Source: JAXHMM01 sp964528445 (GTDB lineage: Bacteria > Bacteroidota > Rhodothermia > Balneolales > Balneolaceae). From it: a stretch of DNA of 29,780 nucleotides. Shown in pieces: positions 6,388 to 14,595 of this stretch (its first letter is position 1; every line of letters starts with the position of its first letter). Where the stretch lies: NCBI GenBank assembly GCA_964528445.1, contig CAZGSL010000028.1, positions 1 to 29,780 on the forward strand, written 5' to 3'. The notes below the pieces were generated by a model that ran no database searches, was not told where the DNA came from, and worked only from the letters and a program-made list of their open reading frames with translations. The position numbers and the translations under genes were made by a program.

Positions 6388-9096
6388 CTATTGTACATCT
6401 TCAAGGTTCTTGGCGTCCTCCAGGCTACGCTTCTCTTCCACAACCGCGTAGTTCTCAATCACGTCCCCAACCTTGATGTCGTTGTAGTTGACGATGCTGA
6501 TACCGCATTCGTAGCCGGTCTGCACCTCCTTGACGTCGTCCTTGAATCGTTTCAGAGAGTCGATCTCACCGTCATAGATGACCACGCCGTCACGAACGAT
6601 TCTTACGGGGTTGTTGCGGACGATCTTGCCGTCGGTGACATAACACCCGGCGATGGTTCCCACTTTCGAAACCTTGAAGATCTCGCGTACTTCGGCGTTG
6701 CCGACCAGTTTTTCGCTGATTTCCGGAGAGAGCAGCCCCTCCATGGCGTCCCTGACTTCGTCCACCGCGTCGTATATCACGCTGAAGAGTCGAATGTCGA
6801 TCTCCTCCTCTTCGGCCGTCCGACGGGCGTTGGCCGTGGGACGCACCTGGAAGCCGATGATGATGGCGTCGGAAGCCGATGCCAGCAGGACGTCGGATTC
6901 GGTAATGGCCCCGGCGCCGGTGTGGATGATATTCACTCCGACCTCGTCGGTACTCAGCTTCTGCAGCGAGCCGGAGAGGGCCTCGATCGAGCCGTCCACG
7001 TCCGCCTTGATGATCAGGTTCAGTTCGGAGACCTCCCCGAGCGCCATTCGACGGGAGAGATCGTCCAGGGTAAGATGCTTGGTTCTGCGCAGCTGCTGCT
7101 CCCGGCGAATCTGGGAACGCTGGTTGGCCACCTCTTTCGCCGTCTTTTCATCTTCCGTAACCACCAGCTTGTCGCCCGCCTGGGGAATATCGTCAAAACC
7201 GGTAAGCTGGACCGGCGTAGATGGGCCCGCCTTCTCAATACGCTCGCCGTGCTCGTTTTCCATCGCCCGCACCCGTCCAAAGCAGGATCCCGCCACATAG
7301 GGATCTCCCACTTCAAGGGTTCCGTTCTGGACAAGGATATTGGCTACCACGCCCTTGCCCTTGTCCACCCGTGCTTCCAGCACGACGCCGTCCGCGCGGC
7401 GGTCGGGATTGGCCTTCAGTTCCATCAGGTCCGCCTCGATCAGCACCTTCTCCAGCAGGTCGTCAATTCCCTCACCGGTCTTGGCCGAGACTTCGGCACT
7501 CTGATTTGTGCCGCCGTACTCTTCCACCAGGACGTCGTGTTCGGCGAGCTGCTGCTTGATCTTGTCGGGATTCGCTCCCTCCTTGTCCATCTTGTTGATG
7601 GCCACAATAATGGATACTCCGGCGGCTTTCGCGTGATTTATCGCCTCGATGGTCTGGGGCATCACCGCATCATCGGCCGCCACAACCAGAATAACGATAT
7701 CGGTAGCCTGCGCTCCGCGGGAACGCATGGCGGTAAAGGCCTCGTGACCCGGGGTATCCAGGAAGGTAATTCGCCGTTCGTCGCCGGTTTCCACTTCGTA
7801 GGCTCCCACGTGCTGCGTGATCCCGCCGGCTTCGCCGGCTGCAACGTGGGTCTTGCGGATATGATCCAGCAGGGAGGTCTTGCCATGGTCCACATGCCCC
7901 ATGACCGTGATAATGGGTGCGCGGGGCTGCAGATCCTCGGGATCGTCCTCTTCTATTTCCAGCTCCTCGATGGCCTCGTCGGCGTCCACAAACTCCACCT
8001 CACGCCCGAACTCCTCGGCTACCAGCTCAATGGTGCTGGCATCAAGCCGCTGGTTGATGGAAACCATCATGCCCAGGTTCATACAGGTGGTAATCACCTC
8101 GTTGACCTTGACTCCCAGCTCTTCGGCCAGTTCGTTTACCGTAATAAATTCCGTTATCTCCAGGATCTCCTGCTGGCGCTCTTCCAGCTCGGCCCGCAGC
8201 TGCTCTTCCTCCTCGCGTTCCTCGCGGCGCTGGCGGCGGCGCTTCTGGCGGCGGCTTCCGACGGTGTCGGACTGCTCCATCTGCCGCATGGTCTCCTTCA
8301 GCTTCTGCTCAACGTCCTCCTCGTCGGGCCCTCCCCTGCCTTTACGTTTACTCTTTTTGCTCTTTTTCTTCTTTTTGCTTTTGGAGGAGTCGTCGTCTTT
8401 CTTCAGATCCTTCTTGCGCTTGCGCTTCTTCCGGCGCTTGCCCTTGGCCTCATCCTCGTCAATATCCACCTTGCCGAGCACTTTGGTGCCCTTCAGCTTG
8501 CCGGCCCGGCCCCGGATAACCATTTCGTCTTCATCGTCTTCGTCCTCCTCCTCTTCGTCTTCCGCTTCGGCCGTATCTTCTTCCGGCTCCTCCTCTATTT
8601 CCCCTGCGTCCTCCTCTTCAGCGGCGGTCTCCGCTTCCGCCTCCTCTTCGTCTTCTGTGTCTTCCTCTTCGGCCGTGGTCTCCTCCTCATCGGCGTCCGC
8701 AGCCTCCTCTTCGGCCACAGCTTCCTCCTCCGGTTCTTCCTCCTCCTCATCCTTCGGCTTGAGACCGGCAATCGTCCCGTCCTCCTCTTCCGGTTCAGCG
8801 GTGTCCTCTTCAAGCGGTTCAAGAAAATCCTCTATCGAAATGCTCTCGTTCCGGCTCTGGCGGATCTGGTTCCGGCGACTCTCGTACTCCTCCTTGGCCT
8901 TTTCATGCTCCCTGCTCCTCTCCTTGTCGGTACCGTACTCGCCCTCCAGCACCTCGTACATCTCCGAGGTTATCTTGGTATTGGGCTTGTTGTCCACTTC
9001 AAAGCCCTCTCCGGCAAGCGCATCCACAATTGACTGCGTCGACACATTAAATTCGGATGCGACCTTAAATAGTTTTTTGGGCTTGTCGTTCGGCAT
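6388..9096 (-). CDS. infB: Translation initiation factor IF-2
   Basis: A GTPase that brings fMet-tRNA to the 30S subunit and promotes subunit joining. 902 aa. The N-terminus has an IF2_N helical module (about 1-55), then a long low-complexity stretch: strongly acidic Glu/Asp/Ala-rich at about 90-190, a Lys/Arg-rich block at about 205-250 and a coiled-coil-like Arg/Glu segment at about 265-310. A second IF2_N module (about 315-370) precedes the G domain. G1 is GHVDHGKT at 400-407, G3 is DTPG at 447-450 and G4 is NKMD at 501-504. Domains II, III and the fMet-tRNA-binding C2 domain follow. The 80-nt gap to nusA holds a TAAATTTG (9168-9161, minus) that fits a -7 box but lacks a good -33 partner. 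No ylxR or ylxQ lies between nusA and infB. Confidence 0.97.
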   Translation of the reverse strand: MPNDKPKKLFKVASEFNVSTQSIVDALAGEGFEVDNKPNTKITSEMYEVLEGEYGTDKERSREHEKAKEEYESRRNQIRQSRNESISIEDFLEPLEEDTAEPEEEDGTIAGLKPKDEEEEEPEEEAVAEEEAADADEEETTAEEEDTEDEEEAEAETAAEEEDAGEIEEEPEEDTAEAEDEEEEDEDDEDEMVIRGRAGKLKGTKVLGKVDIDEDEAKGKRRKKRKRKKDLKKDDDSSKSKKKKKSKKSKRKGRGGPDEEDVEQKLKETMRQMEQSDTVGSRRQKRRRQRREEREEEEQLRAELEERQQEILEITEFITVNELAEELGVKVNEVITTCMNLGMMVSINQRLDASTIELVAEEFGREVEFVDADEAIEELEIEEDDPEDLQPRAPIITVMGHVDHGKTSLLDHIRKTHVAAGEAGGITQHVGAYEVETGDERRITFLDTPGHEAFTAMRSRGAQATDIVILVVAADDAVMPQTIEAINHAKAAGVSIIVAINKMDKEGANPDKIKQQLAEHDVLVEEYGGTNQSAEVSAKTGEGIDDLLEKVLIEADLMELKANPDRRADGVVLEARVDKGKGVVANILVQNGTLEVGDPYVAGSCFGRVRAMENEHGERIEKAGPSTPVQLTGFDDIPQAGDKLVVTEDEKTAKEVANQRSQIRREQQLRRTKHLTLDDLSRRMALGEVSELNLIIKADVDGSIEALSGSLQKLSTDEVGVNIIHTGAGAITESDVLLASASDAIIIGFQVRPTANARRTAEEEEIDIRLFSVIYDAVDEVRDAMEGLLSPEISEKLVGNAEVREIFKVSKVGTIAGCYVTDGKIVRNNPVRIVRDGVVIYDGEIDSLKRFKDDVKEVQTGYECGISIVNYNDIKVGDVIENYAVVEEKRSLEDAKNLEDVQ

Positions 9097-9176
9097 AAAG
9101 GGTTGTTTCAGAGAAATGTATCTGTTGTATTGAAAGGTATAAGGTTCACCCGCATAAGGGCAAATTTAGTTTGCTC

Positions 9177-10433
9177 TCAGCGCTCCACGTCATCGAACTC
9201 GTAGGCGATGATATCCAGGATGCGTTCGGCCTCATCTTCGGTGATCCTTTCGTCCGTACGGCGTACAATCTCATCCTCGTCCAGCTCAAGCACCTGCCGG
9301 GCCGTGTCACAGCCGATTTCATGCAGAATCTCGATGACTTCGGGTCCGAAATCGATTTCGAACTCCTTCATATCGATGTCATCCTCTTCCTCCACCTCCC
9401 GGTAGACATCGATCTCACAATCCGTCAGCTTGGATGCAAGGCGGATGTTGACCCCGCCCTTGCCGATCGCCTTGGAAACCTCGTCTGCCGGGACCAGCAC
9501 CTTGGCGTGTTTGCCGTCCTCGCTCAGCTCCACATTCAGTACCTTGGCGGGCTGCAGCGCCCGCTTGATAAACTCAAACTGGTCGTCGGTATAATTTATA
9601 ACGTCGATATTTTCGTTTTGCAGCTCCCGAACGATGGCGTGAATGCGGATCCCTTTCATTCCCACGCAGGCACCGACCGGGTCCACCCGCTCGTCGTGCG
9701 ACATTACCGCCACCTTCGAGCGGTCTCCAGGTTCCCGGGCAATCCGCACCAGATCAATAATACCGTCGTACACTTCTGGAATTTCGTTCTCAAAGAGCCG
9801 CTCCAGGAAAAGCGGTGAGGTACGGGAGATGATTACCGACGGATTTCCGTGGTATCGCTTCACCTCCGCCACCACCGCCCGAATGGTGTCTCCCTTGTGA
9901 TAGCGGTCTTTGTAGATCTGGTGGTGCTTGGGCATCACCAGTTCCACCCCGTTGTGGTTGACCAGGATGTCTCGGTTTCTGATCTGGTAGACATCGCCGA
10001 GGATAATCTCGCCTACCCGGTCGGAATACTCTTCGAAAATGTTGTCTTTTTCGATCTCCCGTATGCGCTGGGCCAGCTGCTGACGGGCCATCATAACCGC
10101 CCTCCTGCCGAAATCCTGGATGGAGAGTTCCTGGGCGAATTCATCGTAGAGCTCCAGGTCGGGATCGTGTTTCTGGGCCTCTTCCAGGATGATTTCGTTG
10201 ACCTCGTCGGTCAGCTCTTCCTCGGGTACGACCTCCCGTATATGCAGTATCTGGATATCGCCGCGGTCGGCGTTGATAATCACTTCAAAAGCCTCGTCCG
10301 AACCGTACTTCTTGCTGATCATCGTACGAAAAACGTCTTCGAGGATCGAGAGCAAGAGCTCCTTCTCAATATCCTTGTCCTTTGCAATCTCGGCAAATGA
10401 CTGAATGATCTGTTTGGAAATATCTTCTGACAT
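9177..10433 (-). CDS. nusA: Transcription termination/antitermination protein NusA
   Basis: Binds RNA polymerase and nascent RNA, and modulates pausing, termination and antitermination. 418 aa, with an N-terminal RNAP-binding domain (about 1-125), an S1 domain (about 137-202), KH1 (about 205-280, with RVDPVGACVGMKGIRI) and KH2 (about 285-350, with AIGKGGVNIRLASKL). After the KH domains comes a single acidic helix-hairpin segment (about 362-418), shorter than the two acidic repeats of E. coli NusA. A clear Shine-Dalgarno, AGAGGAG (10446-10440), precedes the ATG. It follows rimP by 25 nt. Confidence 0.96.
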   Translation of the reverse strand: MSEDISKQIIQSFAEIAKDKDIEKELLLSILEDVFRTMISKKYGSDEAFEVIINADRGDIQILHIREVVPEEELTDEVNEIILEEAQKHDPDLELYDEFAQELSIQDFGRRAVMMARQQLAQRIREIEKDNIFEEYSDRVGEIILGDVYQIRNRDILVNHNGVELVMPKHHQIYKDRYHKGDTIRAVVAEVKRYHGNPSVIISRTSPLFLERLFENEIPEVYDGIIDLVRIAREPGDRSKVAVMSHDERVDPVGACVGMKGIRIHAIVRELQNENIDVINYTDDQFEFIKRALQPAKVLNVELSEDGKHAKVLVPADEVSKAIGKGGVNIRLASKLTDCEIDVYREVEEEDDIDMKEFEIDFGPEVIEILHEIGCDTARQVLELDEDEIVRRTDERITEDEAERILDIIAYEFDDVER

Positions 10434-10458
10434 TGCTTGGCTCCTCTGAAGTTATGAA

Positions 10459-10917
10459 CTAAAGCGATGGTATGATTTTGGTTTCCACCACCTGGTCGAA
10501 ATCGATTCTGAGCACCTCCCCGTCTTCGCGCTCCAGGTGGATGGTGTTTTCCGAGACCTCGCTGAGCGTCCCCTTCACCGTTTCGTAGCTGTCCCGGTTT
10601 CGGTACTTAATCTTGGATTTCCGGCCCTGATGCTTCGGATACTGCCTCCGGTCGGAGAGCGGCCGGCTCAGCCCCGGCGAAGAGACATTCAACCGGTACC
10701 CGCCTCCGAACATCTCATGGGCATCCAGCAAAAAACCTAACTCCTTGCTGAGGTCGGCGCATTCGTCCATGTTCACGCCCTCGTTCTCCCCGTCCACATA
10801 GATCCATACCACGGGTTGGTCCCCGCCCTTGATCTCCACATCGACGAGGAAGAAATCGGTGCCCCGCAGGGCCCCCTTGGCCAGCTCCGAAATCTTCTTT
10901 ACCGTTTCGTTTGCCAT
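10459..10917 (-). CDS. rimP: Ribosome maturation factor RimP
   Basis: Needed for 30S subunit assembly; first gene of the superoperon. I use ATG 10917 (152 aa, starting MANETVKKISELAKGAL), because the 17-residue upstream extension would be encoded in the leader hairpin. GGA lies a few nt upstream of the chosen start. The conserved segments are VDGENEGVNMDECADLSKEL, the near-invariant NVSSPGLSRPL motif (about residue 75-86) and the C-terminal Sm-like domain (about 90-152). The leader carries a terminator-like hairpin at 10939-10970. Confidence 0.93.
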   Translation of the reverse strand: MANETVKKISELAKGALRGTDFFLVDVEIKGGDQPVVWIYVDGENEGVNMDECADLSKELGFLLDAHEMFGGGYRLNVSSPGLSRPLSDRRQYPKHQGRKSKIKYRNRDSYETVKGTLSEVSENTIHLEREDGEVLRIDFDQVVETKIIPSL

Positions 10918-10938
10918 GTTTTTCCGGATATCAGGTAC

Positions 10939-10970
10939 AAAAAAAAGTGAGGACCTTTCGGCGCTCACTT
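10939..10970 (-). terminator. Terminator-like hairpin in the rimP leader
   Basis: On the minus strand AAGTGAG (10970-10964) pairs with CTCACTT (10951-10945) across a 12-nt loop, and the RNA then runs into eight U (10946-10939). It lies 22 nt upstream of the rimP start codon and downstream of any likely operon promoter, so it looks like an attenuator of the rimP-nusA-infB operon. It could instead end a short upstream RNA. A weak promoter candidate on the same strand (TTGT 11009-11006, 19 nt, TAACTTCC 10986-10979) would start transcription almost on top of it. Confidence 0.55.
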
Positions 10971-11018
10971 AAAGCAAGGGAAGTTAGCCTTATTCCGTCT
11001 AAAAAACAACTGATTTCC

Positions 11019-11074
11019 GGGGTCGTTCCCTCCTGGAAGCAACCCCGTGATTCCCCGGGGAATCCGTTTTTTTT
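11019..11074 (+). terminator. Tandem hairpins with T-tract, plus strand
   Basis: Two stems in tandem. First, GGGGTCGTTCCC (11019-11030) pairs imperfectly with GGAAGCAACCCC (11035-11046). Then comes the perfect 16-nt palindrome GATTCCCCGGGGAATC (11049-11064), followed after CG by eight T (11067-11074). On the plus strand this has terminator form, but no plus-strand gene lies upstream. It sits just before the predicted promoter of the sortilin-like gene and may insulate it from stray or antisense transcription. Confidence 0.5.
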
Positions 11075-11090
11075 AATGTTTGAAAAAAAA

Positions 11091-11122
11091 TTTATGATAG
11101 CTGCCGCAGAATATTAATTTTG
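11091..11122 (+). promoter_or_regulatory. Candidate promoter of the sortilin-like gene
   Basis: TAATTTTG (11115-11122) matches the Bacteroidota -7 consensus TAnnTTTG. TTTA (11091-11094) lies 20 nt upstream, one base off the TTTG -33 element. A start near 11128 would leave a leader of about 35 nt before ATG 11163. Confidence 0.45.
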
Positions 11123-11162
11123 GCTTGTGCCGACAACCGAAACGTCAAATCCCCCTTCCAAC

Positions 11163-14042
11163 ATGCGATATCTCAGCTTTCTCCTTCTCTCACTGCTTTT
11201 TATCCCTCTGGAAACCATACGGGGACAGGAAGTTAATATTCCTCCCACCACCGCGGAGGAGCGATCGCAGTCCATTGAACAGCGTCACCAGATGCGGTCC
11301 CAGTCCATCTTCCGGGAATATCCGGTACGTAACGTAGGACCGGTGGTCATGAGCGGCCGCGTGACGGACATTGCCGTATACGAAGACAACCCCCGCCACT
11401 TCTTCGTAGCATATGCCTCCGGCGGGGTATTTGAGTCGACCAACAGCGGGAATACCATGTCGCCCGTGTTCGATCACCAGGGCACGCTTACCATCGGAGA
11501 TATCGCCATTTCCAAAGCGGATCCCGACCTGTTATGGGTCGGGACCGGGGAGAACAACAGCAGCCGTTCCAGTTACGCCGGCACGGGCATCTACAAGAGC
11601 TCAGATGGCGGGGAAAGCTGGGAATTTTCGGGACTGCGGGGCTCCCAGCATACCGGGAGAATCATCACTCATCCCGACGATCCCGAAGTGGCCTGGGTCG
11701 CCAGCCAGGGACCGCTCTACTCCATGAACGATGTGAGAGGGGTCTATAAAACCACCGACGGGGGCGAGTCATGGCAGAGGACCCTGACGCCGGCCGACAG
11801 CACCGGGGTGATCGACCTGGTCATACATCCCGAAAATCCCGACATACTCTGGGCCTCTACCTGGCAGCGCTTCCGCCAGGCGTGGAATTTTCAGGAAGGA
11901 GGCGAAGGCTCGGCAATTTGGAAATCCACCGACGGGGGCGAAACGTGGCAGCGCGCCATGGAAGGATTTCCCAGCGGCTCTCACGTGGGACGTATCGGGC
12001 TGGATGTGAGCCAATCCAACCCCGACATTCTCTACGCCTTTCTCGACAACCAGATGGAGTCGCGTACCAAGGAAGACCGCGATCCCGACCAGCTCTACCA
12101 GGAGGACTTCGTCGATATGAGCGAAGAGAAATTTCTGGCCCTGGATAACGAGAAGCTGAACAACTACCTGCGCCGCAACGGTTTTCCGCAGCAGCACACC
12201 GCCGAAAGCGTCAAAGAGGACGTACGCAGCGGCGAATACGAGCCGCGGGCGCTTTCCGACTACCTGGGCGACGCCAACGAAGCCCTCTTCGACACCGAAA
12301 TCACGGGTGCGGAGGTCTACAAGTCCACCGACGGCGGCGAGTCGTGGAACAAGACACAGAACTACGAGCTGCCCGGTCTCATTAACACCTACGGCTACTA
12401 CTTCGGGGAGGTGCGGGTCTCCCCCACCGATCCCGACGTGGTCTACATCCTGGGCGTGCCGATCCTGAAATCCACCGACGGCGGAGAAACCTGGTTTGAG
12501 ATCGCCGAAAACCAGCCGGTTCACGTGGATCACCACGCCATGTGGATCAATCCGAACGACTCCCAGCACCTGTTCCTCGGGAATGACGGGGGACTCTACG
12601 AAAGCCACGACGGGGGCATTAATTTCATCCATCACAACGTGGTGCCCGTGGGACAGTTCTACTCGGTGGAGGTGGACATGGAAGAGCCCTACAACATTTA
12701 CGGGGGGCTGCAGGATAACGGGGTGTATTACGGATCGTCCCAGGGATCGCCGGACGATACCCAGTACTGGGAGAGCCTCTTCGGGGGTGACGGCATGCAC
12801 GTGGCCGTCGATCCGAGAAACTCCGACCGGGTCTATACCGGTTTCCAGTTCGGCAATTACTTCCGGATTGAGCAGGGTGAGGACGGACAGACCGGCAACA
12901 TCACCCCCTCCCACGAACTGGGCGAGGACCGCTACCGGTACAACTGGAACACGCCCATCGAGATGAGCAACCACAATCCCGACATCATCTATTTCGGATC
13001 CCAAAAGGTAAATCGCTCCTTCGACCGGGGAGAAACATGGGAGACCCTCAGTCCCGACCTGACCCACGACCTGCCCAGCGGCAACGTTCCCTACTCCACG
13101 ATGACCACCATCTCGGAATCTCCCGTGAATTTCGAGGTTGTTTGGGCGGGAACCGACGACGGCAACGTACAGGTTACGCGCGACGGGGGCGAGAGCTGGG
13201 AGCTTGTTTCCGAAGATCTCCCGCAGCGGCGATGGGTCAGCCAGGTGCATGCCTCCGAGCATGACGCCGCCACGGCCTACATCTCCCTCAACGGCTACCG
13301 GTACGACGAGTTTGAGACCTATATCTACAAGACCGACGACTACGGGCAAACCTGGACCGATATCAGCGGGAACCTGCCGGAGGACGTGGTGAACGTGATT
13401 GTGCAGGATCCCGAGAAGCCGGAGATTCTCTACGCCGGACTGGATCACGGGACCTTCGTCAGTTTCAACGACGGCGGCCGCTGGCATCTGCTCAACGGCG
13501 TACCCAACGTGGCCTCCTACGACATGCTGGTGCACCCGCGCGACCTCGACCTGGTGGTGGGGACACACGGCAGAAGCATTTACGTTTCCGACGTGGAGCC
13601 GATTCACACCGTCAGCGAGCACCTGGACGACCCCATCTTCGTTTTCGAGCCGGAGTCGATCGACCACGATGACGACTGGGGCGAACAGGATGTGGGCTAC
13701 GAGGAACCCGACATACCTTCGGTCGACTGGATGTACTGGATCGGCGACGAAGGCGTTGAAAACGGGGAGGTCACCATTACGGTGGCTGACAGCTCCGGGA
13801 ATGCCGTGGCCGAACTGTCCGATACCGCCCACCACGGGTTCAACATCTTCACCTGGAACCTGCAGACCGGCGAGGACGAGTACATCAGTCCCGGCACCTA
13901 TACCCTAACCTACGAAATCAACGGAGAAACGGATGAACGCACTCTCGAAGTCAGCGCTGATAATAACGGCCCTGGCAATTTTGGCCAGCTCATGTTCGGA
14001 TCGCCGGACGAAATCGACTACGAACAGTACGAAGAGTACTAG
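11163..14042 (+). CDS. Secreted sortilin/VPS10-like Asp-box beta-propeller protein
   Basis: An exported protein of 959 aa from ATG 11163; an in-frame GTG at 11127 would place 12 extra residues before the signal peptide and is unlikely. Residues 1-22 form a signal peptide ending near IRGQ. The body carries many Asp-boxes (S/T-x-D-x-G-x-x-W), for example at about 146 (SSDGGESW), 197, 255, 388, 437, 619 and 672, with weaker copies near 480 and 730. This is the pattern of VPS10/sortilin-type ten-bladed propellers and BNR-repeat proteins. The C-terminus (about 870-935) has a FlgD-Ig-like segment (FNIFTWNLQTGE...SPGTYTLTYEING), then an acidic tail DEIDYEQYEEY. The sialidase RIP catalytic motif is not obvious, so enzymatic activity should not be assumed. 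Its function in bacteria is unknown. Its 3' end overlaps the next gene by 110 nt. Confidence 0.85.
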   Translation: MRYLSFLLLSLLFIPLETIRGQEVNIPPTTAEERSQSIEQRHQMRSQSIFREYPVRNVGPVVMSGRVTDIAVYEDNPRHFFVAYASGGVFESTNSGNTMSPVFDHQGTLTIGDIAISKADPDLLWVGTGENNSSRSSYAGTGIYKSSDGGESWEFSGLRGSQHTGRIITHPDDPEVAWVASQGPLYSMNDVRGVYKTTDGGESWQRTLTPADSTGVIDLVIHPENPDILWASTWQRFRQAWNFQEGGEGSAIWKSTDGGETWQRAMEGFPSGSHVGRIGLDVSQSNPDILYAFLDNQMESRTKEDRDPDQLYQEDFVDMSEEKFLALDNEKLNNYLRRNGFPQQHTAESVKEDVRSGEYEPRALSDYLGDANEALFDTEITGAEVYKSTDGGESWNKTQNYELPGLINTYGYYFGEVRVSPTDPDVVYILGVPILKSTDGGETWFEIAENQPVHVDHHAMWINPNDSQHLFLGNDGGLYESHDGGINFIHHNVVPVGQFYSVEVDMEEPYNIYGGLQDNGVYYGSSQGSPDDTQYWESLFGGDGMHVAVDPRNSDRVYTGFQFGNYFRIEQGEDGQTGNITPSHELGEDRYRYNWNTPIEMSNHNPDIIYFGSQKVNRSFDRGETWETLSPDLTHDLPSGNVPYSTMTTISESPVNFEVVWAGTDDGNVQVTRDGGESWELVSEDLPQRRWVSQVHASEHDAATAYISLNGYRYDEFETYIYKTDDYGQTWTDISGNLPEDVVNVIVQDPEKPEILYAGLDHGTFVSFNDGGRWHLLNGVPNVASYDMLVHPRDLDLVVGTHGRSIYVSDVEPIHTVSEHLDDPIFVFEPESIDHDDDWGEQDVGYEEPDIPSVDWMYWIGDEGVENGEVTITVADSSGNAVAELSDTAHHGFNIFTWNLQTGEDEYISPGTYTLTYEINGETDERTLEVSADNNGPGNFGQLMFGSPDEIDYEQYEEY

Positions 14043-14442
14043 CGACCGAAGCGCCGAGCTGACATTCACGCGGACGGTGAACTTCCTGACGGAGGAGGGC
14101 GACACCCTCGCCTCGGTGCAGGCTGCGGTGGCGGAGACCCAGCAGGAGCGCAACGAGGGACTGATGAACGTCAGCGACCTGCCGGAGAATCGCGGAATGC
14201 TCTTTCTGTTCGAGGAACAGCAGGAGCTCAGCTTCTGGATGGCCAACACCCCCCTCTCCCTCGACATTATCTATGTGAACGAGGAGGGCGAGATCGTCCG
14301 CATCCATCACAACACCACCCCCTATTCGGAGAAGAGCTTTCCCAGCGGGGAGCCGGCCCGATACGTGGTGGAAGTCAACGGGGGCTTTTGCGTCTCCCAC
14401 GACATCCGTGAGGGTATGCGGGTGGAGTTCGCGGAGGAATAG
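13933..14442 (+). CDS. DUF192 family lipoprotein
   Basis: A 169-aa predicted lipoprotein. Residues 1-20 are a lipoprotein signal peptide, with the likely lipidated Cys21 in LASSC, followed by a Ser/Thr-rich linker. Residues about 50-167 are a DUF192 domain (ERNEGLMNVSDLPENRGMLF, FWMANTPLSLDIIYVNEEGEIV, YVVEVNGGF). The biochemical role of DUF192 is unknown. The start codon lies inside the end of the sortilin-like gene, in the +1 frame relative to it: 110 nt overlap, and the whole signal peptide is read from DNA that also encodes the neighbour's acidic tail. GGAG (13923-13926), spaced 6 nt from the ATG, supports this start. No later start would keep a signal peptide. Confidence 0.88.
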   Translation: MNALSKSALIITALAILASSCSDRRTKSTTNSTKSTSDRSAELTFTRTVNFLTEEGDTLASVQAAVAETQQERNEGLMNVSDLPENRGMLFLFEEQQELSFWMANTPLSLDIIYVNEEGEIVRIHHNTTPYSEKSFPSGEPARYVVEVNGGFCVSHDIREGMRVEFAEE

Positions 14443-14453
14443 TGGGCGGGTTC

Positions 14454-14555
14454 GGGGTACGGTATTTCTCGGTTGGAAAATTGTTAATTATTTGCCCCGC
14501 AATAAGTTATCCTACCCTATCTTAACAATTTTAGACCTTCGAAATACCGTACCCC
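14454..14555. repeat. About 100-nt palindromic element A (REPIN-like)
   Basis: Outer perfect 15-bp arms GGGGTACGGTATTTC (14454-14468) and GAAATACCGTACCCC (14541-14555). An internal loop of 8 nt on each side follows, then inner perfect 11-bp arms AAAATTGTTAA (14477-14487) and TTAACAATTTT (14522-14532), with a 34-nt loop. It starts 11 nt after the DUF192 stop codon in a convergent gap. It has no coding potential. Its core sequence recurs in reverse orientation in element B (14596-14696). Confidence 0.8.
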
Positions 14556-14595
14556 TCCCCTTTCTTTTCTCCCGCGATATCTTTGGAAAGACGGG

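Noticed and set aside
5914..9033. 1039-aa plus-strand open frame opposite infB and truB
   Set aside because: It is a shadow of rbfA, infB and truB on the other strand; the product is Leu/His/Val-rich with no domain, and the real genes are certain.
10918..10968. 17-residue N-terminal extension of rimP
   Set aside because: It would be coded within the leader hairpin and T-tract; ATG 10917 gives a normal RimP.
11598..13200. Tandem repeat or CRISPR-like DNA from the recurring ACCGACGGGGGCGA words
   Set aside because: The recurring word encodes Asp-boxes at uneven spacing within one open frame; it is a protein repeat, not a DNA array.
11769..13835. 688-aa minus-strand open frame opposite the sortilin-like gene
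   Set aside because: Antisense shadow made by GC-rich codon bias; no domain, and the plus-strand frame has signal peptide and Asp-boxes.
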